Source: Pegea sp. RAD2-039 (taxonomy: Eukaryota > Chordata > Thaliacea > Salpida > Salpidae). Taken from it: a DNA stretch of 64,000 nucleotides. A program made the translations under genes and the position numbers. The notes below the pieces were generated by a model. That model ran no database searches, was not told the origin of the DNA, and saw only the letters and a list, made by a program, of their open reading frames with translations. Positions 1 to 12,880 of the stretch are shown in pieces. Each line of letters starts with the position of its first letter. Position 1 is the first letter of the stretch. Where the stretch lies: assembly GCA_034620365.1 (NCBI GenBank), contig JAQGEQ010000131.1, positions 124,001 to 188,000 of the forward strand, read 5' to 3'.

Positions 1-1012
1 AATTGATCAGTTGAAGTTTGGTGTTTAACTTTTTTTGGAAAGAAAATTAAAATATAATTTTAGATTGTTCTACCAGAAACCAATTTTCAGGAATATAAAT
101 CATAATTTTGGGAAAATAAGTTTTTTTTTAACTTGGCTTTAAAAATCAAAATATATTTTTCTTCCGAAAAGTATTATTTATCTTAGATTGACTGCAGCAA
201 ATATACATAAAGCTGTAAGGTACTACTGTCAGCAAAAAATAATCTGGAAAACAAAGAGACAAATTTAATAAACGAAAGTAAATCTAATTCACAATTTAAA
301 GTGGAATATATCTAGAAATACCTTATTAGAAATAAGTTTTATAAATTTGCATAAGGTGATACAAACTATTGATTCCAAATTATTTCCAAACCAAATTTTC
401 AAATTAGTTTTTATGTTAATATTGTTTATCTGTATGAATACGTCAATAGTAAACTGCTTAACATAATCGTTTGATTGCAATTGTTGTTACAAAACTGAAG
501 TTTCTTGTGTTTACCATGATGTTACACAAACAACAATTTCTAACATTTTCTATTGTATACTTTAAAATATAATTTTCAATTTTTATAGACTTTATCTTAT
601 TTCTTCAGTATAAAGTTTGACATTTATAAGCCCACTAAAGTAGTGTGTAGTGAGAACAAGTTATTAAACATTTATTAAAGATGTTTATTATTAGCTTGAC
701 CTTAAAATTTCAAACTTTTTTAAAAGCAGAAATAATATCAATAATTTTATTTTAGTAAAAAAATATCAATATAAAATATTTTGTATTTAATAATTGGTAA
801 AGCTTTTTTGTGTGAAAATAAGGTTGTTAGTAATATCTTTTATTTATTTTTATTTTTGAATTATATCAAGATGAGTTGTAAATACAATTTCTGCAATACT
901 TTTTTAAGAGATATATTTATTTATAATTAATTCTATTTCTCTATAATAAAGAATTTATTTATGCGAATAAATTTCGTACAAAACCAATAAATTGTAAGGT
1001 TGTTTTTTAGTT

Positions 1013-1026
1013 TCGCTAACTGGCGC
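1013..1026 (+). promoter_or_regulatory. CTCF-like motif, weak
   Basis: Reads TCGCTAACTGGCGC, keeping the GGCGC core but not the purine-rich middle. It is preserved in the other IR-1 arm at 43257-43270. Binding is inferred only. Confidence 0.25.
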
Positions 1027-3253
1027 TTAAAGTATTTTTAAAATTTGAAATTTTCTGCAATTTAAAAAAATTTCATTATACAATTTCTATGAACAATTTT
1101 CATGTAATAACTTTCTTTGCAAAGTTTTGTTTAAAATGTAAAAAGCAATTATACATTTTTTATTTAAAAATAAAAAGCAATCAAAGATAAAGGTTTTATA
1201 ACGAAGTTTATGAATACCAAATGTCAATAATATATTTGCAAATTTATTTATTTGAATATTGAACGAAAAGATTCAAGTAAAAAAATAGTATTTCTTTTGA
1301 AACTTGTTTTCTAAAATAGTAAACCACTACACATTAATAGTTAATTAAATTCTAAAATTCATTATCTAAACTTATACTTGCTAAGAAATTACTACAGGTA
1401 TAAAATAGCAATAGTATTTCACAGTGATTCACTAAATTCAGAATGAAAGTATTAAGATGAGATTTATATCTAAGATGTTTAAAGAAATAAAAGTTCTTTA
1501 ATATATATTACATCATCAGTATCTTTGATATTTGCACTGCTTAGTTATTTCAGTTCTGATAAACAATTTAAACTGATCAAAATTAGCGGATAATGTTTTT
1601 TACTGAATTAAAAAACCTTTAAAAATGACTAATTTTTTTTCAGATTAGTTTTTTAACTATGTAAATAGTTAGGAAAAAAATTATAAAACCTTCTAAGCAA
1701 GTCTATGAGAACAAAAGAGTCCTTAGGTAAACATAAACAATTTGTTAAAAAGAATAATTAAACAACTTTTCAAATCATTGAACGTAAAAATTTTCTTTAT
1801 TGTTTCAATATTACATGTTCTTCTAATGATTATATTGAGGTGATTTTAAACTGAAATCTTTTGTTTCAACTGATAGTCTCTGTGATAAAAATATTTTGAT
1901 TTCTTTATTTATACTTAAAGACAGTTCTCCATTACTAAAATTCGAAGCTTGATCAAGTTTCTTAAAATCATTAAAACAAATTCTATGTTTGAAAACGTTA
2001 TGTGTTTCATAATCAAACAAACATTATGCCTCAAGTAACCAATGATCGTAAGCTATGATTCACAGCAATATTGTAAAATAAAATACATTAATTTTTCAAT
2101 ATATTTGCATTTATATATAATAACTATGAGATTAATTTTAATAAAGTGGTTTTTGTACAATACTTAAATAAGTTTAGAATAACATTAGTAAGAATAAAGA
2201 GAATAGTTTTCCAACATTTTCTACCATGTAAATTTATTAGCAGTCAGAGAAAAACAGAATTCAACAAATTATTTGCAGTTTGTCCGACTTTTATTGGAAT
2301 TTATTTTAGTAGATTTTAAAATATAAAAAAATCTAGAATTTAGCATTTTAATATTTGTTTTCCAACAACAAAATATTCCTATTATAGTATTATTTTCATA
2401 TTTTATAAAATTTCAAATGTTGTAACCATACATTTGTTAGATAAATAGATCAAAATGTTTGAACTTACAAAACATTATTTTTTTAATATTTATATAATTT
2501 TTATTTAAACTCACACAACTAAATTTGTTTGCATTATCAGTGACATGTTTAGAACTATAAGAAAAACTTTTGACCTAAATTAATTCTATTATTATTTATA
2601 AAGAATCTAAACTTAAGCTTTTTAATTTATTTACTACTTGAAATTTCATTAGAAAAATTAAATTCCAAATTTGCAGTAAAATAGATTCTCTACAATAATA
2701 GATTAAATTTTCCTGTTGGTTACTTTTTTTCTGATAATTTTTAAACTGTAAATTTAATTAAAAAAATAACTAATTCAATAATTCATTGAATAACTTATAA
2801 TTGTATATATAGAAATCTATTTGTTTGCTTGTATTTATAATTGTAAACTTATTTGAATAAAAATATTTTTAACATATAAAATCTTATTGTAATATTACTT
2901 GGAAGACTAAGAAATTGAAACTTTAAAAATTAAAATGTTTTCAAATAATTTTCTACTGCATTAAAGTATTTACAGCATTAAAAGTATATTTGTCGAAATG
3001 ATATTCAATTAACTTATTTTAGTAATATTAAAAAACAAAATAAAGATAAAGATTTCCGTTCCTTAATTTGCTTTTAAGTTGAAGTTTAAGTAGAAATACT
3101 ATTTTTGCTGAAAGAAAAGTTTTCTTTTTGTAAACTTTTATTTACATTATTAGTAACATGTTTCAAAACAAGTAAAAGAAATTTGACATCAATTGTTTTT
3201 ACTTTATTTTTTGTACAAAATACAAACTAAATTTATTTAACTTTTAATTAAAG

Positions 3254-3370
3254 TTTTGTTGAAAAGTATTTCAACTACAAAAATTGATCTGTTGAAAGTA
3301 TAACAACCTTGATACTTTTCAGAATTTCTCAGTATTTATAATTTTGTTTTAATCTAGAGTTTGTGGGGGT
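3254..3370 (-). repeat. Class-A box-palindrome module
   Basis: On the minus strand the box CCACAAACTCTAGA (3353-3366) is followed by the palindrome GTTGAAAAGTATTTCAAC at 3258-3275. The mirror copy is 40914-41028. Confidence 0.75.
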
Positions 3371-3493
3371 CAAGTTTAAACGAATTACTTTTTGTACTTT
3401 TAAAGAAAATATTTGTTTATAAATAAATTCATATTTTTCAAGTTTGAATTAAAATTTTTGTATATTAATAACATATTTGATAATTTAAAAAAG

Positions 3494-3505
3494 TTTGGTG
3501 GCGCT
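3494..3505 (+). promoter_or_regulatory. GGTGGCGCT motif, partial CTCF-like
   Basis: TTTGGTGGCGCT followed by GATAAATG. The same string recurs at 19137, 34826 and 40776, always at one fixed place in the class-A neighbourhood. It matches only the 3' half of the CTCF consensus. Confidence 0.2.
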
Positions 3506-3933
3506 GATAAATGAAGACTTTTAGAAATTAAGTCAAAAGCCATTTGAATGTTTTGTTTTTAAATTGTGAATACTAACAGACTGGAAAGCTTATTTATATC
3601 TGTAAATAAAAATTTCTTGTTTTTTCAAAATTTAAACAATATTATTTAATATTTACATAGTTAATAAATAAACACAATGTATATAAGATATTTTTCTTTA
3701 TGATTTCAACACAGATGTTTTACCTCACCAAATACATAAGTTAATCAATTATGGTAAAAAACTTAATTCAAGAAAATTAACGTTAAAAAAATAAACATTA
3801 TTCTACAAATATACAAATTATTAAACTAATCTATCCCATGAATGTTGAAAGTTTATTTATTTGTTTTTGTAGCCGAATTATTATATCCGTTTGGTGACGA
3901 AAGCAGTAAAAAAGGTCATAAATTTGAACTTTT

Positions 3934-4963
3934 TAAACAATTTATTCAAATTTAATTTCCTGTATACCCTACAAACTATTTAAATTCTAAAATAACTTTT
4001 ACTTTTGAATATCACAAAATAAATGCGGTAATAGTTAACCTTTATATGAGTAAATATCATCTCGAGTATCATTACAGTTAAATATAAAAGTTTAAAAATG
4101 TTATACTTTTCTTTAAGAATGAAACACTTTCTTATAATTCAAACAAAACAGTTCAATGTTTCTTTTTCAAATCCAATAAAAAGGTTAAGTTTCTTTTTAA
4201 AACAAAAAGTGAAAATAATTATAATACTAATAATCCAATTTAAAATCACACCAAGTAAAGCATTTTATAATAATAATTCCAGTAACAGTATCAATTGATT
4301 GAAGCACGCATGATAATTTGATCAAATCGCAATATACAAGATTTTACAGCTTTTGTATATCCACAGATATTTATAACTTTGGAAACAATTCTTCAAGTTA
4401 TAATCAATAATTTAAAAGATGCTTTTTTATATTCACGTATTCAAAAACGTTTTATTATATATAGAAAACAGACAAAATGAATAATTTAAAAAAATTGTGT
4501 ATCCTTTGTTTTGTAATTCTTTAATTTCGGAAATACACTTTAAAAATAATCAATTTTTTTATTTTGGTTTTGAAAACTTTTCCTTTTGTATTAGTAATAC
4601 AAATTTAATCGTATATTTAACCTTGTAAATATGAAAATTATAATTTATAATTCGTAGTGATTATGCAAGACAAAACTTGTAAAATTCATTTTAATTTCCT
4701 GATATTAAATAAACGCTTAAAACTAATAAAATATTCAAATTAAATTTTGGATTAAATTTTGTTTTGCAAATCTTTTATTTTTATTAGATTTGTTTTTTTA
4801 ATTTGTTTTGTTAGAGAAATGAAAATCAAGAAAGCAGATCATTTTTATTTATTAAAGACCAGAATGTTTTTTGTTGCAAATTGTATAAACGTTTCTACAA
4901 ATCCATAAATAAATTTATCAAATGATTATAATTAATAATGAAAAGATGTGAAATACATGACTT
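3934..4963. other. 1.03-kb segment present in only one IR-1 arm
   Basis: In the right arm the flanks of this segment meet directly near 40350. The segment contains sequence of the local repeat family: the stretch near 4285-4335 resembles 18710-18760 and 56990-57030. That favours deletion from the right arm over insertion of a foreign element. There are no terminal repeats or target-site duplication that I can see. A 66-codon frame at 4098-4298 has no recognisable content. Confidence 0.65.
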
Positions 4964-5397
4964 ACTAATAAATTTTACCCAACATATAGCAGGAATTATT
5001 AATCTTAAAGTAACCTGGTTCATAATGTTTTCTATTCTTTAATAAAAAAAGGATTTTCAAGAAATATTTATTTTGACAAAAAAATGAGGATTTAACTCAT
5101 AGAATATAGATTAAAATGTTGTTAAACCTTTTTGAAAATTATTTTGAAGATCAAACAAAAAAAAAAACTGAGTCTTATAATACTCTCAATTTACTATTTT
5201 AAAAACAAAAAGTCGAATGGCTTTTGACTTAATTTAAATTTGTCAAAACGATGGATAATTTTTAAAATTAATCATTGAAGTAGAAATAAATTCAAATCTG
5301 AAATAAATAAAACTTGATAAGAAAATTAAAGTAATTTGGTTTGTAAAATAGTAAACTTATAATAAATTTTCTTATCAACTTTAAAATCAAATTTTCT

Positions 5398-5455
5398 ATT
5401 ATATATAAAGAATATATAAGAATATTTATATATATTATATATATAAATTTTCTAT
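5398..5455. repeat. AT microsatellite-like stretch
   Basis: Runs of TATATA/ATATAT within a class-A' copy. The stretch is missing from the corresponding right-arm sequence, so it is a local expansion in the left arm. Confidence 0.7.
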
Positions 5456-5518
5456 TTGAAAAATATTTGTCAACAAAATGTTTATCAATAAAATTATAAA
5501 ATTAATTTCATTTAATTT

Positions 5519-5626
5519 TGATCCCATACACTTCAGATTGCAACAACGTTTATAATAAATGAAAAGTTAAATAAAACTCAATCTTTCGTAAAGAATTTTT
5601 TTTCGTACTTTACAACGAAACTTTAA
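5519..5626 (+). repeat. Class-A' box-palindrome module
   Basis: The box variant CCATACACTTCAGATTGC starts near 5523. The class-A' palindrome (TACTTTAC core) lies near 5605-5620. Mirror copies are the tandem units at 38411-39644. Confidence 0.6.
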
Positions 5627-6033
5627 ATAATAAATAATAGGTAATATGACAGATTTTTTACTAATTGAAAACTTTTCATTCAACAAAACTATTATTTTTC
5701 TTTTTATTATCATCTATTCGAAATCATTAAATATCAGCTCGGCAATCTGTATTTATCTATCATGAGATAAAATATCAAATAGTATAAATTTGTTTCTAAA
5801 ATTTTAAAAGTTGTAAATTGTTGCCTTCGATATTATCAATTTACAAAAAGTAAAATTTACTTTTATGAATGGAAATTTTATGAATTACTAACCTTTTCTA
5901 CATTCGTAAAAAACCAAATATTTTAAATGTATTATTTAATATCTTCTGTAAACTGAAAGTAATACCAAAAAAATATTAAAATTATATAAAATGATATATT
6001 TTTGTAAGTGTTTTTTTGATAACTAACCGTCTA

Positions 6034-6047
6034 GCGCCAAGTAGCGG
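6034..6047 (-). promoter_or_regulatory. CTCF-like motif
   Basis: The minus strand reads CCGCTACTTGGCGC followed by TAGACGG. It is preserved in the opposite arm at 37935-37955 and, degenerate, at 30196-30217. It lies between a class-A' and a class-B module. Confidence 0.35.
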
Positions 6048-6335
6048 AAAAGGGAATAGTTTATTTGGTTTTTGTAGTATTATCTTTTAGTCTTGATTTG
6101 TTTACACTTTTTTGCACTATCTAAAACAATAAAGATTTTAAATAGTCACAGTAACCAACGTACTATTAATTTTTAATTTATAAAATACTTAATATTTGAG
6201 TTAAACCAAGAAATAAAATAACTGTTTTTGATGGAAGGTCAGTTTAATGATACTTAAATTTAATTTAAACTAATGTATCATTATAAAAAGAATATCAACA
6301 ATAACTTTATCGATTAATTAAAGCCATCGAAAAAT

Positions 6336-6462
6336 TTACCGATACCACAAACATAAGATTGAATGAAAATAAAATATAACCATAAAGCTTAAGGAGAAAT
6401 GAAATCGTTTTATCTCGTAATTTGAAATTAAGATAATATTTTGGAAGATGCACTTTTGCATA
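6336..6462 (+). repeat. Class-B box-palindrome module
   Basis: The box ACCACAAACATAAGATT (from 6343) is followed about 85 bp later by GATGCACTTTTGCATA at 6447-6462. The last base breaks one pair of the usual GATGCA..TGCATC stem. Confidence 0.7.
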
Positions 6463-7344
6463 TGGTTATCAAATAAATTTTTTCCAAGGTAAAAATAAGA
6501 TTTTTTGAGATTGTTTGATGTTTACAAATTCCTTGTAAAAAAGTATAACTTGAATTTTCTTTTTATCTTTTTTTATGCATTTATGTCAACATTTTTTACA
6601 AACAACAGTTTTTTTTTTGCCTAAAATCTATCGAACAAACTAATATTGTTTTTCGTAAGAACATCTGGATTGAGCGTTTTCTCTAAATTGCTCGAAGGTT
6701 TCTAAAATCTGTTTGCTGTTAGTAATTTTCTTTTAAATATTTTAGGATTCATCATATATTAAATTTCTTACTTTCTTCATTGAGTATTTTATGCTATCTA
6801 AGCAAGTTTTATACAAACAATATGTTTTAAATTCTTCATGATCAGTAAGCAAAAACTAAAATCTTAATTTGACGTTTCTAAAGACTGTTTCATCATAAAT
6901 CTTTTCTTTGAATCAAAAATTAAAAATTGAAAATGCGAGTTATAATTTCAACAACTCTTAAATCTCTCTATAATAATAAATAGATCTAAAATCTGTGATT
7001 GCATTAAAACTACTGCGTGTCAGTCAAAAATAATTAAAATATTCTTCCATTTATTTTAAAAACATAAAATTAGTTCCCTAATGACTTTTAAGTTCCTTAA
7101 TATTTTGATCAGAAGATGTTTTCATATCAAAATAAGTGTTATCTCACGATACCATCTTATAAGTCAAATCTTATTGGAAAGAATGAATACTGAGAACTTT
7201 TTGATAAATGAAGCTTGTCGAAGAAATTTAATGATTTTGATTAAACGATATGAAACGGAAATAACTTTAAACTAAATCAAGTGTTTTGTCAATTTTTTTT
7301 AGAAAATAGGAACTTAAGATTTTCTACTGATTCACTGAATGAAG

Positions 7345-7462
7345 TTTCGTTGAAAAGTATTTCAACTCAAAATTATGTAAACGATTTGTTATCAGGAAGA
7401 AATCTATGGAAGATTTACTTTTCAATAATTATAAACGTTGTCGCAATCTAGAGTTTGTGGGA
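7345..7462 (-). repeat. Class-A box-palindrome module
   Basis: The minus-strand box CCACAAACTCTAGA is at 7447-7460 and the palindrome GTTGAAAAGTATTTCAAC at 7349-7366. The mirror copy is 36508-36624. Confidence 0.75.
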
Positions 7463-7644
7463 TCTAAAATACGATATTTTTTCTAACTTTATTAATAAAC
7501 TATTTGTTGGCAAATAATGCTTATACCGAAAATTTGACTTAAAGGTGAAAAACAAATTTTATTGTAACTTAATTATTGGTACAAATAAAATTAGTATAAA
7601 ATTGTAACAATATAAAATTTACCAAATTTTATTAGTTTAAAATT

Positions 7645-7757
7645 GATCCCACAAACTCTAAATTGTAACCAATTAATAATAAATCAAAAGGTTGTAAAAT
7701 CCATTGTAGTGTAAGAAACCTGTTATTATTCGTTTGAATTTGAATTACTTTTAACGA
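7645..7757 (+). repeat. Class-A box-palindrome module, degraded palindrome
   Basis: The box CCACAAACTCTAAA is at 7648-7661. The expected palindrome position (about 7735-7755) holds a degraded GAATTACTTTTAACGAAA. It is divergently arranged with the module at 7345-7462, with boxes only ~190 bp apart. Confidence 0.6.
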
Positions 7758-8044
7758 AAATTAAATACTAAATATTACTAGACTACATTGAGTTTCAACT
7801 CTCTACAATTAGCAACATAAAAGTAATTTATGTTTAACATTCACTTTTTGACGTAAAAGCCTGTAACTGATAAAATGAACGAATGTTTACAAATTTTTAC
7901 GAAACAAAATGTTTTAGCAAAATTAATAATTTTAAAAAAGACATTTTAAACACATTTTTCAGTCTGGATATTTCTAAAACTTTCTATTTTGGATATTTTA
8001 GCAGAAATGAATTTAAAAAAATAGTTATTCAAAATTTTTATTTT

Positions 8045-8058
8045 ACGCTACTTGGCGC
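8045..8058 (+). promoter_or_regulatory. CTCF-like motif
   Basis: Reads ACGCTACTTGGCGC. It is not in a class-B neighbourhood. The first base departs from the usual CC. Confidence 0.3.
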
Positions 8059-8810
8059 AAAAGAGGTTTATTTTTAAAAAATACTGAAATTAGCAAAAAG
8101 AACTTTTTTAAAATTTTTAATTGTTTTTAGCAACTTTTTTAAATTTTTATTCGAGGGTTTTGTTGAGGTTACCATTTGTAGACTGCTAATAATTGCTGAT
8201 GTCAATATGCAGTTGATTACCAAATTGATGGTTAGACTCAACAATTAGGCTCAATTAGTTTTGTTAAACTCTTTTTAAGTTAAATTTCTAACTAAGTTTA
8301 GTTTTTAAATTTTATTTTAGGATTAGATCAAACAGTTTGACGCTATTAAAACTTTTCTCTAGTTATTAGTAAACTGTTTGTATATTATTCTTAAATAAGA
8401 TTTTACAAATGAAAATTTTGATTCGATTATCAACGAATGTTCAACAAATCATTTATATATTTAAATAATTTATAATAATAATAATAATTTATAATAATAT
8501 AATGATAACTATTTTGTTTTTAAATCATTCAACTGCTACTTGGCAGCTAAAAAGTTAAAAGAATAAAGTTTTTTAAAGAATCACACTGACCAATGTACCA
8601 TTAGTTTCTATTTTATGAAATACTATTTACACTATAAAATTGTTTAATTTTCAGTTTTAATTAAAACTTAATATTATTTAACAATAAATGAATTCAAAAA
8701 AATAATTTATTGAGAAGAATAAAGAAATAAAATAATCGTTAAGATAGAAGTTCAGTTAAAAATGATATTTTCAATAACATTGTTGATTGATTAAAGCAAT
8801 CGAAAAATTT

Positions 8811-8945
8811 ACCGACACCACAAACGTAAGATTGAATGAAGATAATATATAACCGAAAGGTTACGCGGAAAGCCAGTTTCATTTATGGAATTGGTATAAA
8901 TAGTAATATATTATTGTTTTATTTTGGAAGATGCACTTTTGCATC
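8811..8945 (+). repeat. Class-B box-palindrome module
   Basis: Box ACCGACACCACAAACGTAAG, then the perfect hairpin GATGCACTTTTGCATC at 8930-8945. This is one of the cleanest class-B copies. Confidence 0.75.
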
Positions 8946-9524
8946 TTATTATCAAATGTTTTTTAGTTACATTTTTCTTTTACTTTTTAATCATTGATTT
9001 ATTCATTTAAGTCAACATTTTTTAAGAACAACAGTTTTTCTACACATATTCTATCGTTACCACAAACGAAGATTATTTTTCATAAAAATATCAAGATTGA
9101 ACGTTTTCTATAAATTGCTTAAAATCGTTAAAATCTGTTTCCTATTAGTAATTTTCTTTGTAATTTCTTTCAAACAATTTTGGGTTCATCATTCCTTATT
9201 TTTTTAATTGAGTATTTTTGGCTATTCAGAAACTAGAAATACGATTTCGCATTTTTAATGAGTATTTTTGTTACAAAATGTATTTGTTTTGAAATTGAAC
9301 ATTCGTTTCTAAATTATTTAAATTATGAATGTACTTGTTAACAGGATATTACTAAAAGCTTAAAATCGAAATATTTAAAAATGTTTAAGTCTGTTGTTTT
9401 TTTTGCTAGAAATCTAAGCAAGTTTAACATATTTCAAGTAAGTACAAAATAATCATTGAACAAAATTACTGCATGTAATACCAATACATGTTAACTTTTT
9501 TTACTTTTTATAAAGCAAAATTAT

Positions 9525-10307
9525 TCATATTTTTTTACAGTAAGTTTTTTTAAAGTAGATCAAAAATTTTTGATTATGTTTAGACGAAAATAATATAGAA
9601 AAAAGTAGTAAAAACTAAATCAAACTTTATTTAATTAAAAGTTTAGTATCATTGAGCAAATATGTAATTACCACTTACAGCAACCTTTATTGGTTAAATA
9701 ACTATTTCTATTTGTTGATTATAAGATTACTTTCACTTTATTTAGATTAATAATTACAGAAAAAAATTATATGGTATTATAAACCAATAATTAGTAATTT
9801 AATAATTATAAATCTTAAATCTGCTGCTTAACTCTCTATTTTAACTAAAATTCTGATAAGTAGCACATTTAAGATTTATAATTAAAAATTACTAACCACA
9901 CGTTAAAGATACCATAATATTTCGTTTATGTAATTATTAATTTTTGTAAAAAAAATTAATTTTTTTAAACAAAAATTAAAAATTTTAGTTTGTCTAAAAA
10001 TAAATTAAATTTCTACATTTTTTTATCATGATTAAAAAAATGATTATCTCGAATTACTTATAAAAATTTTTCATCGTAATTATTAATCGAAATAAAGTTG
10101 AAGTAATCTTGTAATCAACAAATAGAATTATGTTATTTAGCAAATGAAGGTTGCTGTAAATGGTAATTACAAAATTGTTCAATGATATTAAATTCCTAAT
10201 TAAATAAAGTTTGACTTAGTCTTTCTAGTTTTTGCTACTTTTTTTGGTGTTTACAAATTGCTTGTGATCTACTTAAAACAACTTACTGAAAAAAATATAA
10301 ATATGAA
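9525..10307. repeat. Foldback (inverted repeat with ~380-bp arms)
   Basis: The sequence from 9525 to about 9840 pairs with about 9870 to 10307 as reverse complement around a short spacer near 9840-9870. Paired strings include AATAATTATAAATCTTAAAT near 9800 with ATTTAAGATTTATAATTAAA near 9870, and the CAGCAACCTT region near 9680 with AAGGTTGCTG near 10150. The right arm has ~130 extra bases (about 9940-10070). One arm plus the spacer edge recurs alone at 24890-25290. No transposase or clear target-site duplication is seen. Confidence 0.8.
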
Positions 10308-11355
10308 AATATATTGGAAATTAAGTATATACACTATTTTCTTAAAATTTGTTTCAACAGTTCTATAAATTGTTTAAATCATAATGATGTCAGTTTTAAG
10401 GCCTCTGTACTCAAATTAAGACTTATAAATTCAAAAAAAGACTATAAAACTTATGTTAGAAATCGGTGTTGTTGATTTTTATTGAAAACAATGTAAGCTT
10501 GATATCTGTATTTTTATGTTGAGTAATTGTTATTAGTTTCATATACAGTTTCAATCATAATTATAACTCATAAGAAAAGGACCCTAAATCAAAATGATTA
10601 GATAAAAGAAATGTTTAAATAATTAGCTTTAAAAATTGGTTAGATCCTTGTATATTATTTTTAAATAAGATTATCTATTTGAAATAACAATTCGATTAAC
10701 AACAATTGTTCAACTAATCATCAATTTTTTTTTCAAATTTGTAAACTGCTATCGACAGTTTATAACTTATATTTACTATGAATCATACGATAGCAGGAGT
10801 TTTTGAAGAGAATAAAATCGGAATATGTAAAAATGGTTTAAGTCTGTTGCTTTTGGTGCTAGAAATCTAAACGAGTTTAACATTTTTAAGAAAGTACAAT
10901 GTAATCGGTGTACAAAATTACTGCATGTAATACCAAAACATGTTATCTTCTTTTACTTTTAATGAAGCAAGTCGTTTTAAGTTAATCTAAAATCTCAGAC
11001 AATGATAATTGAAAAAGTGTTACTAAATATATACGTAATACTTAAATAAAGAAAATTTGCAGCTAAAATTAGAAATTATGTTTATTAAGGAAAGTAAATT
11101 TTATATAAATTCTGATGTTATTTGAAATAATTAGTTAATTTGAAATTTCATTTTTAACGATTTAGCTCTGTACAAAAAATATTTACAAAAAATAGTTTAA
11201 CCAATTATTCTTTAACATTAAATATGAAAAAAACTATTAATTTGCTTTGAAGCAAGAAACATGCAACAATCTACAAATTGTATAATTCATTAAAGTGGTT
11301 CGATAAAATACTAATTGAGTTTCAAATATTTCTTGTTGTAACCAAAATACGATAA

Positions 11356-11369
11356 CCGCTAGGTGGCGC
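11356..11369 (+). promoter_or_regulatory. CTCF-like motif, consensus match
   Basis: CCGCTAGGTGGCGC agrees at every position with the published core CCASYAGRKGGCRC, allowing G for A at base 3. An ATCGAC palindrome starts 330 bp downstream. Occupancy is inference. Confidence 0.45.
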
Positions 11370-11685
11370 AAAGATAAAAAAGATATCATCTTATTTTTCT
11401 GAATAAGTACTTGATAATAAAGATTTTTTGTTAACTTTCTAAGCTTTTCATAATGATAAAGTTACTTATTTAGAAGAAAATTTGATTTTGTTGATATGAA
11501 TTCAAAAATGTCACCAAAAAGTGAAAGCAGTTTTGTACATGCCATAAAATAAATAATTATATTAAACAACATACCACATCAAAGTAAGAAATAATTTATT
11601 CATTTCAGAAAACATATCAAAGTTGTTTTCTTAGTGATGTAAGATGCATTGATATTTAGATATTTAAAAAATAGTAAAATTTGTC

Positions 11686-11702
11686 ATCGACATTTAGTCG
11701 AT
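11686..11702. repeat. ATCGAC-ATTTA-GTCGAT palindrome
   Basis: A perfect 6-bp stem around a 5-base ATTTA centre. Identical copies lie at 16635, 26611 and 57327, each at 315-330 bp from a CTCF-like motif. Confidence 0.7.
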
Positions 11703-12764
11703 TGCAAAATATCTTCTTTCAAAAGTTTAAATTTTACTTCACCTACTTTTGTAAAATTGTTTAATAAAATGTATATTAAAACACTTATTTTTAAAATACT
11801 GCAAATATAAATTCTTAAACAGTTTTAATAAGAACCTTCTTTTTTCTAGTTTTAAAAACTTTCCTTATATTTAATAAATTTTTCCTTTAATTATTCATTA
11901 ATTAATTTACTAAATTAATTCTTTTTTTAATTAAATTGGTTTAATGTAAAAAGATTCAGAATCTTTTGTTAGAACCTTAGTTATATTATGCAAATAAAAT
12001 TATTCTAGCATAATATAACAATTAATTAAAAGTTTATTTTTAGTTTTCTATCATTTTTATAACAGTTTTCTTTAAATCTTCCAACTTAAAAAATGTAATC
12101 TCCATATTCATTATCTCACATGAAAAGTGAAATTGTTTATTTATATAATCTGAAAATTAGGAAAAGAAAGATTTGATTACATATTAGTAATTTTATATCT
12201 TAAGTAAAAAATATAGTTGTAAATATTGGAAAAGTATGACAGAGAAAAGTTGACGGTGAAAAATTGTATATATTTCATTTTTTATATAAGGTATGAGGTT
12301 AAAAACATGTTGAAGCAAAGTTCTTACAAGGTTTTATTTATTCTTAGAATGTTCATATACTTTCAATTTTGTTTCATTTGAAATCATTATAAAAAAATAT
12401 TCATTTAACCAACTCCTTGAGTTAATCAATATGTAAAATTTTACATTAAATTTTACTAGTGCATATCTGATTATTATAGATAATCAGTGTTTTTATTACA
12501 AAATTAAAATTAAAATTTGAAGAATATATTAATGCAGAATCGATTTGAATTATTTTATAATATCCTACAAAGTTACCGAAAAGTTAAAATTTTTATTGTA
12601 AACTTTTTAGAAAAATGTAGAACATCGCTTTACTGTAAACTATAAAGTCTAACTATACAAATGAAAGATAAGTTTCTTATGTCTTTTAAAATTTTTCTTT
12701 AAATTTGTTTTTGTCAACAATAAGTTATAATTAAAGCTAAAATAATTTTTCGTTTTAAACTGAT

Positions 12765-12880
12765 GCCACAAACTCTAGATTACGACAAAGAAATAAATAA
12801 GGATATTAAAAAAAAACTATAAAGTGTACTCAACTGTTGTTGTATATACCATTTTGGAGTTGAAATACTTTTCAACGAAA
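12765..12880 (+). repeat. Class-A box-palindrome module
   Basis: The box CCACAAACTCTAGA (12766-12779) is followed by the palindrome GTTGAAATACTTTTCAAC (12859-12876), a 7-bp stem around TACT, then CGAAAA. Start-to-start spacing is 93 bp. Confidence 0.8.

Larger units (their letters stand above)
1..7580 (+). repeat. Left arm of large inverted repeat IR-1
   Basis: This segment is the reverse complement of 36400-44394. Anchor points pair as 1 with 44394, 3361 with 40920, 3921 with 40360, 6027 with 37955 and about 7450 with 36520. The outer ~600 bp are nearly identical by eye; further in, the arms differ by many small changes and indels, and homology fades near 7580. Two large differences stand out: 3934-4963 exists only in this arm, and a 550-bp tandem array exists only in the other. 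The arm runs off the window, so the repeat may be longer. No reading frame is convincingly conserved, so I read it as non-coding. Confidence 0.9.
7581..9524. repeat. Mosaic of older repeat copies between IR-1 arm and foldback
   Basis: The block 8520-9190 is a direct second copy of 6020-6740, with matching CTACTTGG motif, class-B box and hairpin. The block 8150-8360 matches 20020-20250 and the inverted 33720-33930. The block 7930-8020 matches 23720-23800 and 48790-48860. Divergence is greater than between the IR-1 arms. No coding sequence is supported; a 64-codon frame at 7883-8077 lies in repeat sequence and is not kept in other copies. Confidence 0.7.
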
